The notes below the pieces were generated by a model. That model did no database searches. It was not told the origin of the DNA and saw nothing but the letters and a program-made list of their open reading frames with translations. The translations under genes and the position numbers were made by a program. A stretch of DNA of 64,000 bases, taken from contig NZ_VHKL01000003.1 in NCBI RefSeq assembly GCF_007474605.1, forward strand, positions 285,156 through 349,155, written 5' to 3'. This DNA is from Rhodoligotrophos appendicifer. Its GTDB lineage: Bacteria > Pseudomonadota > Alphaproteobacteria > Rhizobiales > Im1. Shown here one piece after another: positions 54,074 to 62,766 of the stretch. Positions within the stretch are counted from its first letter, which is position 1; every line of letters begins with the position of its first letter.

Positions 54074-55549
54074 ATGCCGAACCCTCCCTTCCCCCGGGTC
54101 CTCATCGCCAATCGCGGCGAGATCGCCGTCCGCATCCTGAGGACCTTGCGTGATCTCGGCATTGACGGCGTCGTCGTCTATCACGCCGCCGACCGGTTGA
54201 GCCCCGCGGTCGCGGCAGCGGCACGGGCGGTCGAAATCACGGGCCCGACCCCCGTCGCCGCCTATCTGGATGGCGAGCAGATCATCGCTGCAGCCCTGGA
54301 GACCGGCGCCCAGGCGATCCATCCCGGCTACGGCTTTCTCTCCGAGAACGCAGCCTTCGCCCGCAAGGTGGCGTCCGCCGGCCTGACCTTCATCGGCCCG
54401 ACGCCCGCAGCGATCGAGCTCATGGGCGACAAGGTTCGCGCCCGTGCCTTTGTTGAAAAGCATGGCTTTCCCGTCGCCCCCTCGGCCATCGAGGACGACG
54501 ATCCGGCAACCTTCGTGGAGCGCGCGCGGGCGGTGGGCTCGCCCTTGCTGATCAAGCCCTCGGCGGGCGGCGGCGGCAAGGGCATGCGCATCGTCCGCGA
54601 CCTCGCAACACTCGAAGACGAGATCACGCGCGCCCGCTCCGAGGGCCAGCGCTATTTCGGCGACGGCAGGCTCTATGTCGAGCGCTACATCGAAAACCCG
54701 CGTCACATCGAGGTCCAGGTCCTCGGTGATGCCCAAGGCAATGTCGTTCACCTCTTCGAGCGCGAATGCTCCGTGCAGCGTCGCTTCCAGAAGATCGTCG
54801 AGGAAAGTCCCTCCCCGGCCCTGACGCCGGACCAGCGGGCAAAGATTTGCGAGACCGCCGCGGGCATCGCCCGGGCCGCCGGCTACCGCAATGCCGGCAC
54901 CGTGGAATTCATCTATGGCGCTGGAGAGTTTTTCTTCCTCGAGATGAACACCCGCCTCCAGGTCGAGCATCCGGTCACCGAAGAGATTACCGGGATCGAT
55001 CTCGTGGCCCAGCAGCTGCGCGTGGCCGCGGGTGAGCCCCTGTCCCTCCGGCAGGAGGACATCACAGCCACCGGCCATTCCATCGAATATCGGATCTATG
55101 CGGAGAGCGCCGCCCAGGGCTTCACGCCCACCACGGGGAAAGTGCTGAAATTGGCGCTCCCGGCCGATACCCGTATCGATCTCGGCATAAGCGAAGGCCA
55201 GCAGGTCACCTCGGCCTTCGATCCCATGCTGGCCAAGCTGATCGTCCACGCCGCCACCCGCCCAGAGGCCATCGCGAAGGCCGACCGCGCTTTGGCCGGA
55301 TTCGCCCTGCTCGGCTGCGAGACGAACACGGCCTTTCTGCGGCGTCTGAATGCCGATCCGGCCTTCGCCGCGGGCGAGGTCCATACCGGCTTCCTCGATG
55401 CCAACCCCCACCTCGCCGAGGAGCCCGCCCCGTCGTCCGAGACGGTAAGGCGCCTCCTGGCGACCGCAGCGCTCCTCACCCGCCCGGTGCGCGATGCCGC
55501 CGACGCCATCCCGCCGCTGCACTCCGCCATGGGCGGCTGGAGGAATTGA
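54074..55549 (+). CDS. Acyl-CoA carboxylase biotin carboxylase subunit (split alpha subunit)
   Basis: The 491-residue ATP-grasp enzyme carboxylates biotin. GGGGKGM (165-171) binds ATP, HLFERECSVQRR and EMNTRLQVEHPVTEE (290-304) hold metal and bicarbonate residues. In AtuF, LiuD and related alpha subunits (about 660 residues) this domain is fused to a BT domain and a biotin carrier. Here the protein ends in LHSAMGGWRN, which matches the point where fused proteins enter the BT domain; the rest is encoded by the next gene. 491 plus 167 residues equals the normal fused length. It belongs to a carboxylase of a branched or terpenoid enoyl-CoA. Confidence 0.92.
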   Translation: MPNPPFPRVLIANRGEIAVRILRTLRDLGIDGVVVYHAADRLSPAVAAAARAVEITGPTPVAAYLDGEQIIAAALETGAQAIHPGYGFLSENAAFARKVASAGLTFIGPTPAAIELMGDKVRARAFVEKHGFPVAPSAIEDDDPATFVERARAVGSPLLIKPSAGGGGKGMRIVRDLATLEDEITRARSEGQRYFGDGRLYVERYIENPRHIEVQVLGDAQGNVVHLFERECSVQRRFQKIVEESPSPALTPDQRAKICETAAGIARAAGYRNAGTVEFIYGAGEFFFLEMNTRLQVEHPVTEEITGIDLVAQQLRVAAGEPLSLRQEDITATGHSIEYRIYAESAAQGFTPTTGKVLKLALPADTRIDLGISEGQQVTSAFDPMLAKLIVHAATRPEAIAKADRALAGFALLGCETNTAFLRRLNADPAFAAGEVHTGFLDANPHLAEEPAPSSETVRRLLATAALLTRPVRDAADAIPPLHSAMGGWRN

Positions 55550-55572
55550 TGAGTGCTCTTTGCATACCACCC

Positions 55573-55664
55573 GTCATCCTCGGGCTTGACCCGAGGATCC
55601 AGGGGCCAGGTAGAACACGCCTTGCCCTGCAGTCCTGGATCCATGGGTCAAGCCCGAGGATCAC
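55573..55664. repeat. Dispersed palindromic intergenic element, copy B
   Basis: The 92-bp element has arms GTCATCCTCGGGCTTGACC and GGGTCAAGCCCGAGGATCAC and inner arms GGATCCAGG and CCTGGATCC. Copy A is at 3210-3300. It lies between the biotin carboxylase and carrier genes, where most relatives have no gap. Confidence 0.85.
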
Positions 55665-55691
55665 TCTGAAAAAATGGACGACTTCCCTCTG

Positions 55692-55731
55692 CCTCTTCCT
55701 GCGGAGGCCCGCGAGGCCGTCTCAAAGGACG
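55692..55731 (+). repeat. Palindromic repeat supplying the carrier gene's ribosome site
   Basis: The 40-bp element CCTCTTCCTGCGGAGGCCC...GCCGTCTCAAAGGACG matches the one at 3816-3855 in about four fifths of positions. AAGGA lies seven bases before the ATG at 55737. Its in-frame translation, LPAEAREAVSKDEP, resembles the SoxD tail HPEEAHRAVSKDGEP. Confidence 0.8.
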
Positions 55732-55736
55732 AACCG

Positions 55737-56240
55737 ATGACCCACGTCTTCACCCTGGGTGACACAGAATACGCCCTCTGGCTTGCCCGTCGCGACGGCC
55801 TTTACAGCCTCGCCCTCGACGGCATCGAGACCGCCATCGCCCTCACGCCGAATGCCGACGGCACCGCCATGCTCACCCTCGGCGCGGTCAGCACCCCCGT
55901 CCTCGCCGCCGTCGACGGCGATATCCTCTACATCCATCTCGACGGTGCGACCCACACCCTGCGTTATCTCGATCCCATTCGTCGCCACGCCAGTCATTCC
56001 GGCGCCTCGGCCGAGGACATCATCCAGGCGCCCATGCCGGGCACGGTGATCGCCCTCCACGTGGCGGCCGGCGCGACGGTTCTGCGCGGCGAGACCATGA
56101 TCGTGATCGAAAGCATGAAATTGGAGACCGCCATCAAGGCACCGCGTGACGCCGTCGTCGACGCCGTGCATGTCGCCCAGGGTCGCACCTTCGACCGCGG
56201 CAATCCCTTGATTACCCTCGCGCCTGCCGCCGGAGACTGA
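55737..56240 (+). CDS. Biotin carboxyl carrier protein (split alpha subunit C-terminal half)
   Basis: The 167-residue protein carries the biotin attachment site ESMKLE with the lysine at K128, and the flanking IIQAPMPGTVIALHV typical of biotinyl domains. The first ~90 residues resemble the BT domain of fused alpha subunits. It should carry carboxybiotin between the biotin carboxylase at 54074 and the carboxyltransferase at 56246. ATG chosen after AAGGA; the frame continues 21 codons upstream to another ATG (55674) through the repeat. It is 5 bp from the carboxyltransferase gene. Confidence 0.9.
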   Translation: MTHVFTLGDTEYALWLARRDGLYSLALDGIETAIALTPNADGTAMLTLGAVSTPVLAAVDGDILYIHLDGATHTLRYLDPIRRHASHSGASAEDIIQAPMPGTVIALHVAAGATVLRGETMIVIESMKLETAIKAPRDAVVDAVHVAQGRTFDRGNPLITLAPAAGD

Positions 56241-56245
56241 CATCC

Positions 56246-57850
56246 ATGCGTATTGAAAGCCGCCTCGATACCGGCTCCGAGGAATTCCAAGCCAATCTCG
56301 CGCATAACCGCGCTCTCATCGGCGATTTTCGCGCCCGTCAGCACAAGGCGCGCTTCGAACGGCCCACCCGCGACTTCGAGCGCCTGAAACGTCAGAACAA
56401 GCTCTTCATCCGCGAGCGGATGGAGTTGCTGCTCGATCCCGGCACGCCGTTCCTGGAGCTGTCGACCCTGGCGGCGAATATGGAATATGGCGGCGAGGTC
56501 CCGGGCGCCGGCAGCCTGACCGGCATCGGCATCATCGCCGGCCGCGAGGTCATGATCCACGCCGACGACGCCAGCGTCAAAGGCGGCGCCTGGTATCCGC
56601 TCACCATCAAGAAGATGGTGCGCGCCTTCGACATCGCGATCGAGAACCGCTTGCCGATCGTCCATCTCTGCGACAGCGCCGGGGGGTTTCTGCCCCTCCA
56701 GGCCGATCTCTTTGCGGACAAGTATTTGGCCGGCCGCCTGTTCCGCAATCAGGCGATCCTGTCGAAGCTGGGCGTGCCGCAGGTCGCCATCGTCCTTGGA
56801 CACTGCACCGCCGGCGGGGCCTATATCCCCGCCTTGAGCGAGTACAATGTCATCGTCCGCGGGACCGGTGCCATCTTTCTCGGCGGCCCTCCTTTGGTCA
56901 AGGCGGCAACCGGCGAGGAGGTCTCCGTCGAGGACCTCGGCGGCGCCGATGTCCACACCAGTATTTCAGGCACCGCGGATTATCCTGCCGACAGCGAGCA
57001 ACAGGCGATTGCCATCGCCCGCGACATCGTCGCCCAGTTCAAGCGCCCGGAGAAATGGACGCTCGAGACGCTTGCGCCGGAGCCCCCTTATTATGACCCC
57101 GACGAGCTCTACGGCATCATTCCGCGCGACATCAAGGTTCAGTTCGACATGCGCGAGGTGATCGCCCGCATGGTCGACGGCAGCCGCTTCCATGAATATC
57201 AGCCGGCCTATGGCACGACCCTCGTCTGTGGCTATGCCCATCTCTGGGGCTTTCAGGTCGGCATCCTCGCCAATAACGGGGTCCTCTTTAACGACTCGTC
57301 GCTCAAGGCGGCCCACTTCATGCAGCTGTGCAACCAGCACCGCGTCCCCATGATCTTCCTGCAGAACATCACCGGCTACATGGTCGGCCGCGAATATGAA
57401 TGGCGCGGCATCACCAAGGACGGCGCCAAGATGATCATGGCGGTCTCGGGCTCGGAGGTCCCCAAATTCACCGTGATGTGCAATGGCTCCTTTGGCGCCG
57501 GCAATTACGGCATGGCGGGCCGTGCCTTCGATCCCCGCTTCCTCTTCACCTGGCCCCAGCATCAGATCTCGGTCATGGGCGCCGAGCAGGCCGCCAATGT
57601 CCTGGCCGACATCAAGATCCGCCAGCTGAAGCTCCAGGGCGAAAGCTTGAACGCCACCGAGATCGCGGCCATCCGCGAGCCGATCCTGGATGAATATCGC
57701 CGCCAGTCCAGCGCCTACTATTCGACCTCCCAGATCTGGGATGACGGCATTCTGGATCCGGTTGATACTCGCAACGCCTTGGGGATGGCGATCAGCGTCG
57801 CCCTCAACGCGCCCATCCATAAGCCGCATTATGGCGTCTTCCGCATGTGA
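56246..57850 (+). CDS. Acyl-CoA carboxylase carboxyltransferase (beta) subunit
   Basis: The 534-residue enzyme moves the carboxyl from biotin to an acyl-CoA. The two crotonase-like halves are visible: HLCDSAGGFLPLQ with GHCTAGGAYIPALSEY (residues 140-200) and FLQNITGYMVGREYE with SFGAGNYGMAGRAFDPRFLFTWP. It resembles methylcrotonyl- and geranyl-CoA carboxylase beta subunits (LiuB/AtuC), though DSAGGF differs from the DSGGAN of typical methylcrotonyl enzymes. It fits the pathway after dehydrogenation of a branched acyl-CoA. Five base pairs separate it from the carrier gene. Confidence 0.92.
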   Translation: MRIESRLDTGSEEFQANLAHNRALIGDFRARQHKARFERPTRDFERLKRQNKLFIRERMELLLDPGTPFLELSTLAANMEYGGEVPGAGSLTGIGIIAGREVMIHADDASVKGGAWYPLTIKKMVRAFDIAIENRLPIVHLCDSAGGFLPLQADLFADKYLAGRLFRNQAILSKLGVPQVAIVLGHCTAGGAYIPALSEYNVIVRGTGAIFLGGPPLVKAATGEEVSVEDLGGADVHTSISGTADYPADSEQQAIAIARDIVAQFKRPEKWTLETLAPEPPYYDPDELYGIIPRDIKVQFDMREVIARMVDGSRFHEYQPAYGTTLVCGYAHLWGFQVGILANNGVLFNDSSLKAAHFMQLCNQHRVPMIFLQNITGYMVGREYEWRGITKDGAKMIMAVSGSEVPKFTVMCNGSFGAGNYGMAGRAFDPRFLFTWPQHQISVMGAEQAANVLADIKIRQLKLQGESLNATEIAAIREPILDEYRRQSSAYYSTSQIWDDGILDPVDTRNALGMAISVALNAPIHKPHYGVFRM

Positions 57851-57864
57851 TCTTTGGAGAAGAC

Positions 57865-58803
57865 ATGTCCCTCCCCGCTTTGCTTCGAAACCGCTTGAAG
57901 GCCCCGATCATCGCAGCCCCCATGTTCTTAACCTCCGGGCCGGATCTGGTGGTGGAGACCTGCCGTGCCGGTCTTCTCGGCACCTTTCCCGCCCTCAATC
58001 AGCGCACCAGCGAAGGCTATGAGGCCTGGCTGGACGAGATCGAGCATCGCCTGTCGGCCTTTCCCGATGCCGTGCCGTTCGGCGTCAACCTCATCGTGCA
58101 CAAGAGCAATGACCGCCTCGACGCCGACCTTGCCTTGACAGTGAAGCACAAGGTGCCGGTCGTCATCACCTCTCTCGGGAGCCGGCCGGAACTCGTGCAG
58201 GCAGTCCATGCCTATGGCGGCATCGTCTTCCACGACGTCATCGGCATGCGCCATGCGGCGAAGGCAGCCGAGTCGGGGGTCGATGGGCTGATCGCCGTCT
58301 GCGCGGGCGCCGGTGGCCATGCCGGCACTTTGAGTCCTTTCGCGCTGATCCCCGAGCTGCGGGCCATCTTCGACGGCACGATCATCCTCGGCGGCTGCAT
58401 GTCCACGGGCCGCCAGGTGGCAGCAGCCCACGTCCTGGGGGCCGATCTCGCCTATCTCGGCACCCGTTTCATCGCGACGCGCGAGAGCATCGCCCCGCCC
58501 GATCACAAGCGCATGATCGTCGAGGGTCGGGCCGCCGACATCATCTATACGCCTGCCGTCTCGGGAGTGCCGGGCAACTTCCTCAAGGCGAGCCTCGCGG
58601 AGGCGGGCTTCACGGAGGACATGATGATGTCTCCTGCAAAACTCGACTTCGGGACGAACAGCGGCGAAGCCCGCGCCTGGAAGACCCTGTGGTCCGCCGG
58701 CCAGGGCATCGGCTCCATCGACGATATCCCCACCACCGCAGACCTGTGTGCCCGATTGATCGCGGAATATCGCGAGGCCCTCAGCCCCCTGAAGGCTGCC
58801 TAG
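57865..58803 (+). CDS. Nitronate monooxygenase-like FMN protein
   Basis: The 312-residue TIM-barrel flavoprotein belongs to the 2-nitropropane dioxygenase/NMO family. KAPIIAAPMFLTSGPDLV opens the barrel, IAVCAGAGGHAGTLSPF is the FMN phosphate and catalytic region, and GADLAYLGTRFIATRES is the second phosphate loop. Many members near acyl-CoA genes do not act on nitronates, and enoyl reductase relatives share this fold; the role here is open. ATG with GGAGA upstream. It is 14 bp after the carboxyltransferase gene, so in the same operon. Confidence 0.88.
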   Translation: MSLPALLRNRLKAPIIAAPMFLTSGPDLVVETCRAGLLGTFPALNQRTSEGYEAWLDEIEHRLSAFPDAVPFGVNLIVHKSNDRLDADLALTVKHKVPVVITSLGSRPELVQAVHAYGGIVFHDVIGMRHAAKAAESGVDGLIAVCAGAGGHAGTLSPFALIPELRAIFDGTIILGGCMSTGRQVAAAHVLGADLAYLGTRFIATRESIAPPDHKRMIVEGRAADIIYTPAVSGVPGNFLKASLAEAGFTEDMMMSPAKLDFGTNSGEARAWKTLWSAGQGIGSIDDIPTTADLCARLIAEYREALSPLKAA

Positions 58804-58837
58804 AGACGACCCGATTGGAACCGCGGAGGCCGACCCC

Positions 58838-60355
58838 ATGACCCCCCCATCGATCTGGCGCGCCGGCCGCCTCACCGTCTACGAGCTCTTTCGGATCGCC
58901 GCTCGGCGCGACCCGGAGGCCCTCGCGGTGGAGCATAAGGGAGGCACCGTGACCTACGGCGCGCTGCATGCCCGCGTGCTCCAGCTCGCCGCCCTCCTGG
59001 AGGCCCGCGGTCTCGCCCGCGGCGACCGCGTTGCCATCCTGTCGGAGAACCGCCTCGAATATATCGAACTCGAGCTGGCGGCTGCGCGCAACGGCCTGAT
59101 CGTCGCCTGTCAGAACTGGCGCCTGTCGCCTCGCGAGTTGAAGCACTGCATCGAGCTGGTCACCCCGAGCCTCGTCTTCGTCTCTGCCCGCTATGCCGAC
59201 ACTTTCGCGGGGCTGGATCTCCCGATTCCCGCCATCGCCCTCGACACCGACTATGCGGCGCTCCTGGCGGAGGCCCCGCCGCTTGGCCCGGATCCCGAGG
59301 TCGATCCCGAGGACGGCCTCGTCATCCTCTATACCAGCGGCACCACGGGCCTGCCCAAGGGGGCGCTCATCAGCCATCGCGCCGAGATCGCCCGCATGAC
59401 CGTGAATGCCATGGACCTGAACGTGACCCCGCAGGATGGCTTCCTCGCTTGGGCTCCTTTGTTCCATATGGGCTCCACCGACCAGACCCTGGCTGCCCTC
59501 ATGACGGGCGCGGCCGTCATCATCGTCGATGGGTTCGACGCCCGCGCCATCGTGGACGCCATCGCCCGCCACAGGCTGGGCTGGCTCCTGCTCATGCCGG
59601 GCTCCATCGAGCCCGTGGTGGAGATCCTGCGGAGCGAAGGCATCATCCCTGCCGGCGTGAAGGTGGGCGGGGCCATGGCTGATCTCGTGCCCCTGAAGCT
59701 CATCGCCGAGCTGTCGGGCCTGTTGCGGGCCCCCTATTTCAATTCCTTTGGATCGACCGAGACGGGCATTGCGCCGGGCTCCGGCGCTCTGCTGGCGGCC
59801 GGCGAGGTTCCCCGCTCGCTCTCGAAGCGCCAAAGCTCGCTCTGCGAAGTCCTGCTGGTGGATCCCGATGGCACGCCCGTGCCTGACGGCGAAGCCGGCG
59901 AAATCGCCATCCGCGGTCCCACGGTCTTTTCCGGCTACTGGAATGCCGAGGAGACGAATGCGCGCGATTTCCAGAACGGCTATTTCCGCATGGGCGACCT
60001 GTTCCGGAAGAATCCGGACGGCACCTTCGACTTCGTCGATCGCGCCAAATACATGATCAAGTCCGGAGGCGAGAACATCTATCCCGCCGAGGTCGAGCGC
60101 GTCCTCCTGTCCGACCCGCGCGTCGCCGATGCGGTCGTCGTCCGCAAGCAGGATGCCAAATGGGGCGAAGTCCCCGTGGCCTTCATCGCGCGCCACAGCG
60201 AGGATCTGACGGAGGCGGAGATCGAGATCCTCTGTCGCCGTGACCTTGCCGGCTACAAGCGTCCGCGCGAGGTGCGCTTCATGGCTTTCGCGGATTTTCC
60301 GCGCTCGACGACCGGCAAGATCCTCCGCCACGAATTGGAGAAGCTCCTGCGCTGA
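58838..60355 (+). CDS. Acyl-CoA synthetase (AMP-forming), second ligase
   Basis: The 505-residue ligase has P-loop YTSGTTGLPKGA (165-176), SFGSTETG, RMGDLFRKNPDGTFDFVDRAKYMIKSGGENIYPAEVE and the C-terminal lysine PRSTTGKILRHE. It is shorter than the FadD15-like ligase at 48928 and resembles medium-chain or aromatic acid ligases. It lies 34 bp after the flavoprotein gene and is the last gene of the catabolic island. It may activate a second substrate or a later intermediate. Confidence 0.92.
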   Translation: MTPPSIWRAGRLTVYELFRIAARRDPEALAVEHKGGTVTYGALHARVLQLAALLEARGLARGDRVAILSENRLEYIELELAAARNGLIVACQNWRLSPRELKHCIELVTPSLVFVSARYADTFAGLDLPIPAIALDTDYAALLAEAPPLGPDPEVDPEDGLVILYTSGTTGLPKGALISHRAEIARMTVNAMDLNVTPQDGFLAWAPLFHMGSTDQTLAALMTGAAVIIVDGFDARAIVDAIARHRLGWLLLMPGSIEPVVEILRSEGIIPAGVKVGGAMADLVPLKLIAELSGLLRAPYFNSFGSTETGIAPGSGALLAAGEVPRSLSKRQSSLCEVLLVDPDGTPVPDGEAGEIAIRGPTVFSGYWNAEETNARDFQNGYFRMGDLFRKNPDGTFDFVDRAKYMIKSGGENIYPAEVERVLLSDPRVADAVVVRKQDAKWGEVPVAFIARHSEDLTEAEIEILCRRDLAGYKRPREVRFMAFADFPRSTTGKILRHELEKLLR

Positions 60356-60359
60356 CGGT

Positions 60360-61247
60360 TCACGCCGAGTGCACGTCCTCGATCCAATGGAACAGCTTCT
60401 CGAAGCCGCCGAAGGGATAGAGATGGGCGCCGTCGATCTTGAGCGCCGGCTGCTCCTGCTGGAGGCGTCCGAGCTCTGCGACCATCTCGTCGGGAGTGGA
60501 GACCGTGAGCAGCTTCGTGACGTTCAGGGCCTGCTTGCGGATCATCCGCGCCGAGGCCCCGACGCCGCACATTAACGCATATTTGACCAGCGTCTTGACC
60601 GTTGCCGGCCCCGGAATCCCCACCCGGATGGGCAGCGTGATCCCGGCCGCCCGCAAGCTGCGCGCCCAGATCGCGACCGGCTCCGCCTGGAACAGGAACT
60701 GCGTCGCCAGATAGGCCTCCAGCCCTTGCTCGCTTGCATGCGCCTGCTTCAGGAGCAAGGCCTCCATCAGCGCGCCCTCGCCATGCACCTTGGTGATGTC
60801 GGGATTGCCTTCCGGGTGGCCGGCCAGCCCGATCGTCTTGATCCCATGCCGTTCGAACACGCCCGTGCGCATGACTTCGATGGTCGAACTGAAGGGGCCG
60901 GCAGGTTCGAGCCCGCCGCCGACGGCGAGCACCTGGGTTACGCCCGCTTCCCCGCTCAAGCGGCGCATGCGGTCTTCCAGCGAAGCCTTGTCCGTGATGA
61001 GCCGGGCGGGCACGTGGGGCACGGGCTTCAGGCCGTGCGCTGCCAGGGCCTTTGCCGCTTCGATCTGCTGGGGCACGTCCGCGGGATCGATGAGGGCGAT
61101 ATAGACCTCGGTCCCCGCGCTCAGAGAGCGCCTGATGGTCGCGATCTTGTCCACTTGCCTCGGGGTGATCTCGACCGAGAACCCTTCGAGAAAGTCGCGC
61201 GCCGGGTTCATTCTCTCCTCGGTGGTCGCAAGCGGGCTGGCCATCAT
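60360..61247 (-). CDS. Methylenetetrahydrofolate reductase-like protein
   Basis: The 295-residue MetF-type TIM-barrel flavoprotein opens with FSVEITPRQ, followed by PHVPAR, VLAVGGGL and IGLAGHPEGNPD, all MetF hallmarks (folate and FAD contacts). It would reduce 5,10-methylenetetrahydrofolate to the 5-methyl form. ATG (first of two adjacent) has AAGGA seven bases upstream; the open frame of 66 codons before it lacks similarity. It is divergent from a GlxA-type regulator. Link to the sarcosine oxidase operon, which yields methylenetetrahydrofolate, is plausible but not shown. Confidence 0.85.
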   Translation of the reverse strand: MMASPLATTEERMNPARDFLEGFSVEITPRQVDKIATIRRSLSAGTEVYIALIDPADVPQQIEAAKALAAHGLKPVPHVPARLITDKASLEDRMRRLSGEAGVTQVLAVGGGLEPAGPFSSTIEVMRTGVFERHGIKTIGLAGHPEGNPDITKVHGEGALMEALLLKQAHASEQGLEAYLATQFLFQAEPVAIWARSLRAAGITLPIRVGIPGPATVKTLVKYALMCGVGASARMIRKQALNVTKLLTVSTPDEMVAELGRLQQEQPALKIDGAHLYPFGGFEKLFHWIEDVHSA

Positions 61248-61543
61248 GGCGGCGTCCTTGTCGGCGAAAGCGGGATGTGATTTGGTGCCGCTACAGTGCC
61301 GATCTTCACCCTGTATGACGCGCTTGGAAGCGACTTCGAAGCGGAGAATTGCGACCGGCGCAACTGCGGTGTAAAGCGTCGCATATGGCGATCTTGGAAA
61401 ACCAGGAAAACGCGTGCACTGTGGACGCGATACTCGCGCGAACATGTATCGGACAATATTCGGAAATAGAAAAAGCCCGTGAGAACATAGTCGAGCTGTG
61501 AGTGACGGCCCGCTTTCTCAAGCACTCCTTTGTGGAACCATCG

Positions 61544-62545
61544 ATGTTTGGAAGCCCCTCTCGCGATTTGCCTCAACGCTTCGCCTTCGTGCTGCTCCCG
61601 GAATTCTCGATGATGCCGGTCACGTCCGCGATCGAGCCTTTGCGGCTCGCCAACCGTGCCGCCGAGCGCCAGCTCTATGACTGGTCCATGTTCTCCGTGG
61701 ACGGACAGCCGGTCGCCGCCTCCAATGGCATCGTCATCACGGCAGTCGGGAATCTGGAGGCGATCGGCGAGCATGCGACGGTCGTGGTCTGCGGCGGCAT
61801 TGACATTCAGAAACATACCGACCGGCGGGTCATCAACTGGATCCGCAAGGCGGCGCGTCGTGGAATGGATATTGGCGCCCTCTGCACGGCGAGCCATGTG
61901 CTCGCGGAGGCCGGCATCCTCAGCGGTCACCGCTGCACCATCCATTGGGAGAACCTTCCCGGCTTCTCCGAGGCGTTTCCGGACCTCGACGTGACGGGCA
62001 GCCTGTTCGAGATCGACCGCGACCGCTTTTCCAGCGCCGGCGGGACCTCCGCCATCGACATGATGCTGGCCTTGATCGGCAAGCAGCATGGACCGGATTT
62101 GGCGGCGGAGGTCGCGGAGAACATCCTGCATTCGCCGATCCGCCATCAGAGCGAGCATCAGCGCATGTCGCTGCCGGCCCGCATCGGCGCGCGCCATCCA
62201 AAGCTGGTCAGCATCATCGACCAGATGGAGCAGAATTTGGAAGAGCCGCTCAGCCCCAGCATCCTGGCGCGCCAGGCCGGCCTCTCCACGCGTCAGCTCG
62301 AGCGGTTGTTTCGGCGCTATCTCGAGCGCTCGCCCAAGCGCTATTATTTGGAGCTCCGCCTGCGCAAGGCGCGCTCCCTGCTTCTGCAGACCGACATGTC
62401 CGTGATCAATGTGGCACTGGCCTGCGGATTTTCGTCGCCCTCGCATTTCTCGAAATGCTACCGGGCCTTCTTCAGCCGCACTCCCTACAGGGAGCGGGGC
62501 CTTCCCTCCATGGATCCGACCCTGCCGGAGGTCGCTGCGGAATAG
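61544..62545 (+). CDS. GlxA-family AraC-type transcriptional regulator
   Basis: The 333-residue regulator has an N-terminal DJ-1/PfpI-like amidotransferase fold (FAFVLLPEFSMMPVTSAIEPLRLANR, then VVCGGID) and two AraC helix-turn-helix motifs at the C-terminus (LARQAGLSTRQLERLF and VALACGFSSPSHFSKCYRAFF). Family members such as GbdR and CdhR control glycine betaine, sarcosine and carnitine catabolism. The divergent MetF-like gene and the soxBDAG operon make a role in methylated glycine use reasonable. An upstream GTG (61502) is possible. A strong hairpin follows the stop. Confidence 0.88.
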   Translation: MFGSPSRDLPQRFAFVLLPEFSMMPVTSAIEPLRLANRAAERQLYDWSMFSVDGQPVAASNGIVITAVGNLEAIGEHATVVVCGGIDIQKHTDRRVINWIRKAARRGMDIGALCTASHVLAEAGILSGHRCTIHWENLPGFSEAFPDLDVTGSLFEIDRDRFSSAGGTSAIDMMLALIGKQHGPDLAAEVAENILHSPIRHQSEHQRMSLPARIGARHPKLVSIIDQMEQNLEEPLSPSILARQAGLSTRQLERLFRRYLERSPKRYYLELRLRKARSLLLQTDMSVINVALACGFSSPSHFSKCYRAFFSRTPYRERGLPSMDPTLPEVAAE

Positions 62546-62558
62546 CGCGGGAATCAAA

Positions 62559-62580
62559 AGCGGGTCCCGAAGGACCCGCT
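62559..62580 (+). terminator. Stem-loop after the GlxA regulator
   Basis: AGCGGGTCC and GGACCCGCT form a perfect 9-bp stem with a CGAA loop, 13 bp after the stop codon. No T-run follows, so termination may be incomplete or factor-assisted. Confidence 0.6.
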
Positions 62581-62587
62581 CTCGAGT

Positions 62588-62626
62588 AGTGCCACCCGCG
62601 ACCGGGGGCTATGGGCAAGTGGCACT
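62588..62626. other. Inverted repeat of unknown role
   Basis: AGTGCCAC and GTGGCACT form a perfect 8-bp stem around a 23-base loop, directly after the previous stem-loop. The remaining sequence to 62766 is AT-richer and contains no gene. It could be part of a small RNA or a protein-binding site; nothing decides between these. Confidence 0.4.
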
Positions 62627-62766
62627 CACCGAGACGAAGAATACTGTCTCAGCATAGCAGACGCGTAAGGCAATGCAAGTGTAGACAGTGGCTTTGACAG
62701 AGAATTACGCAGCAATATTGCTGACTTGTAAGGTCCCCTGATTATTTTGCTGCACGTTTCATTGTG

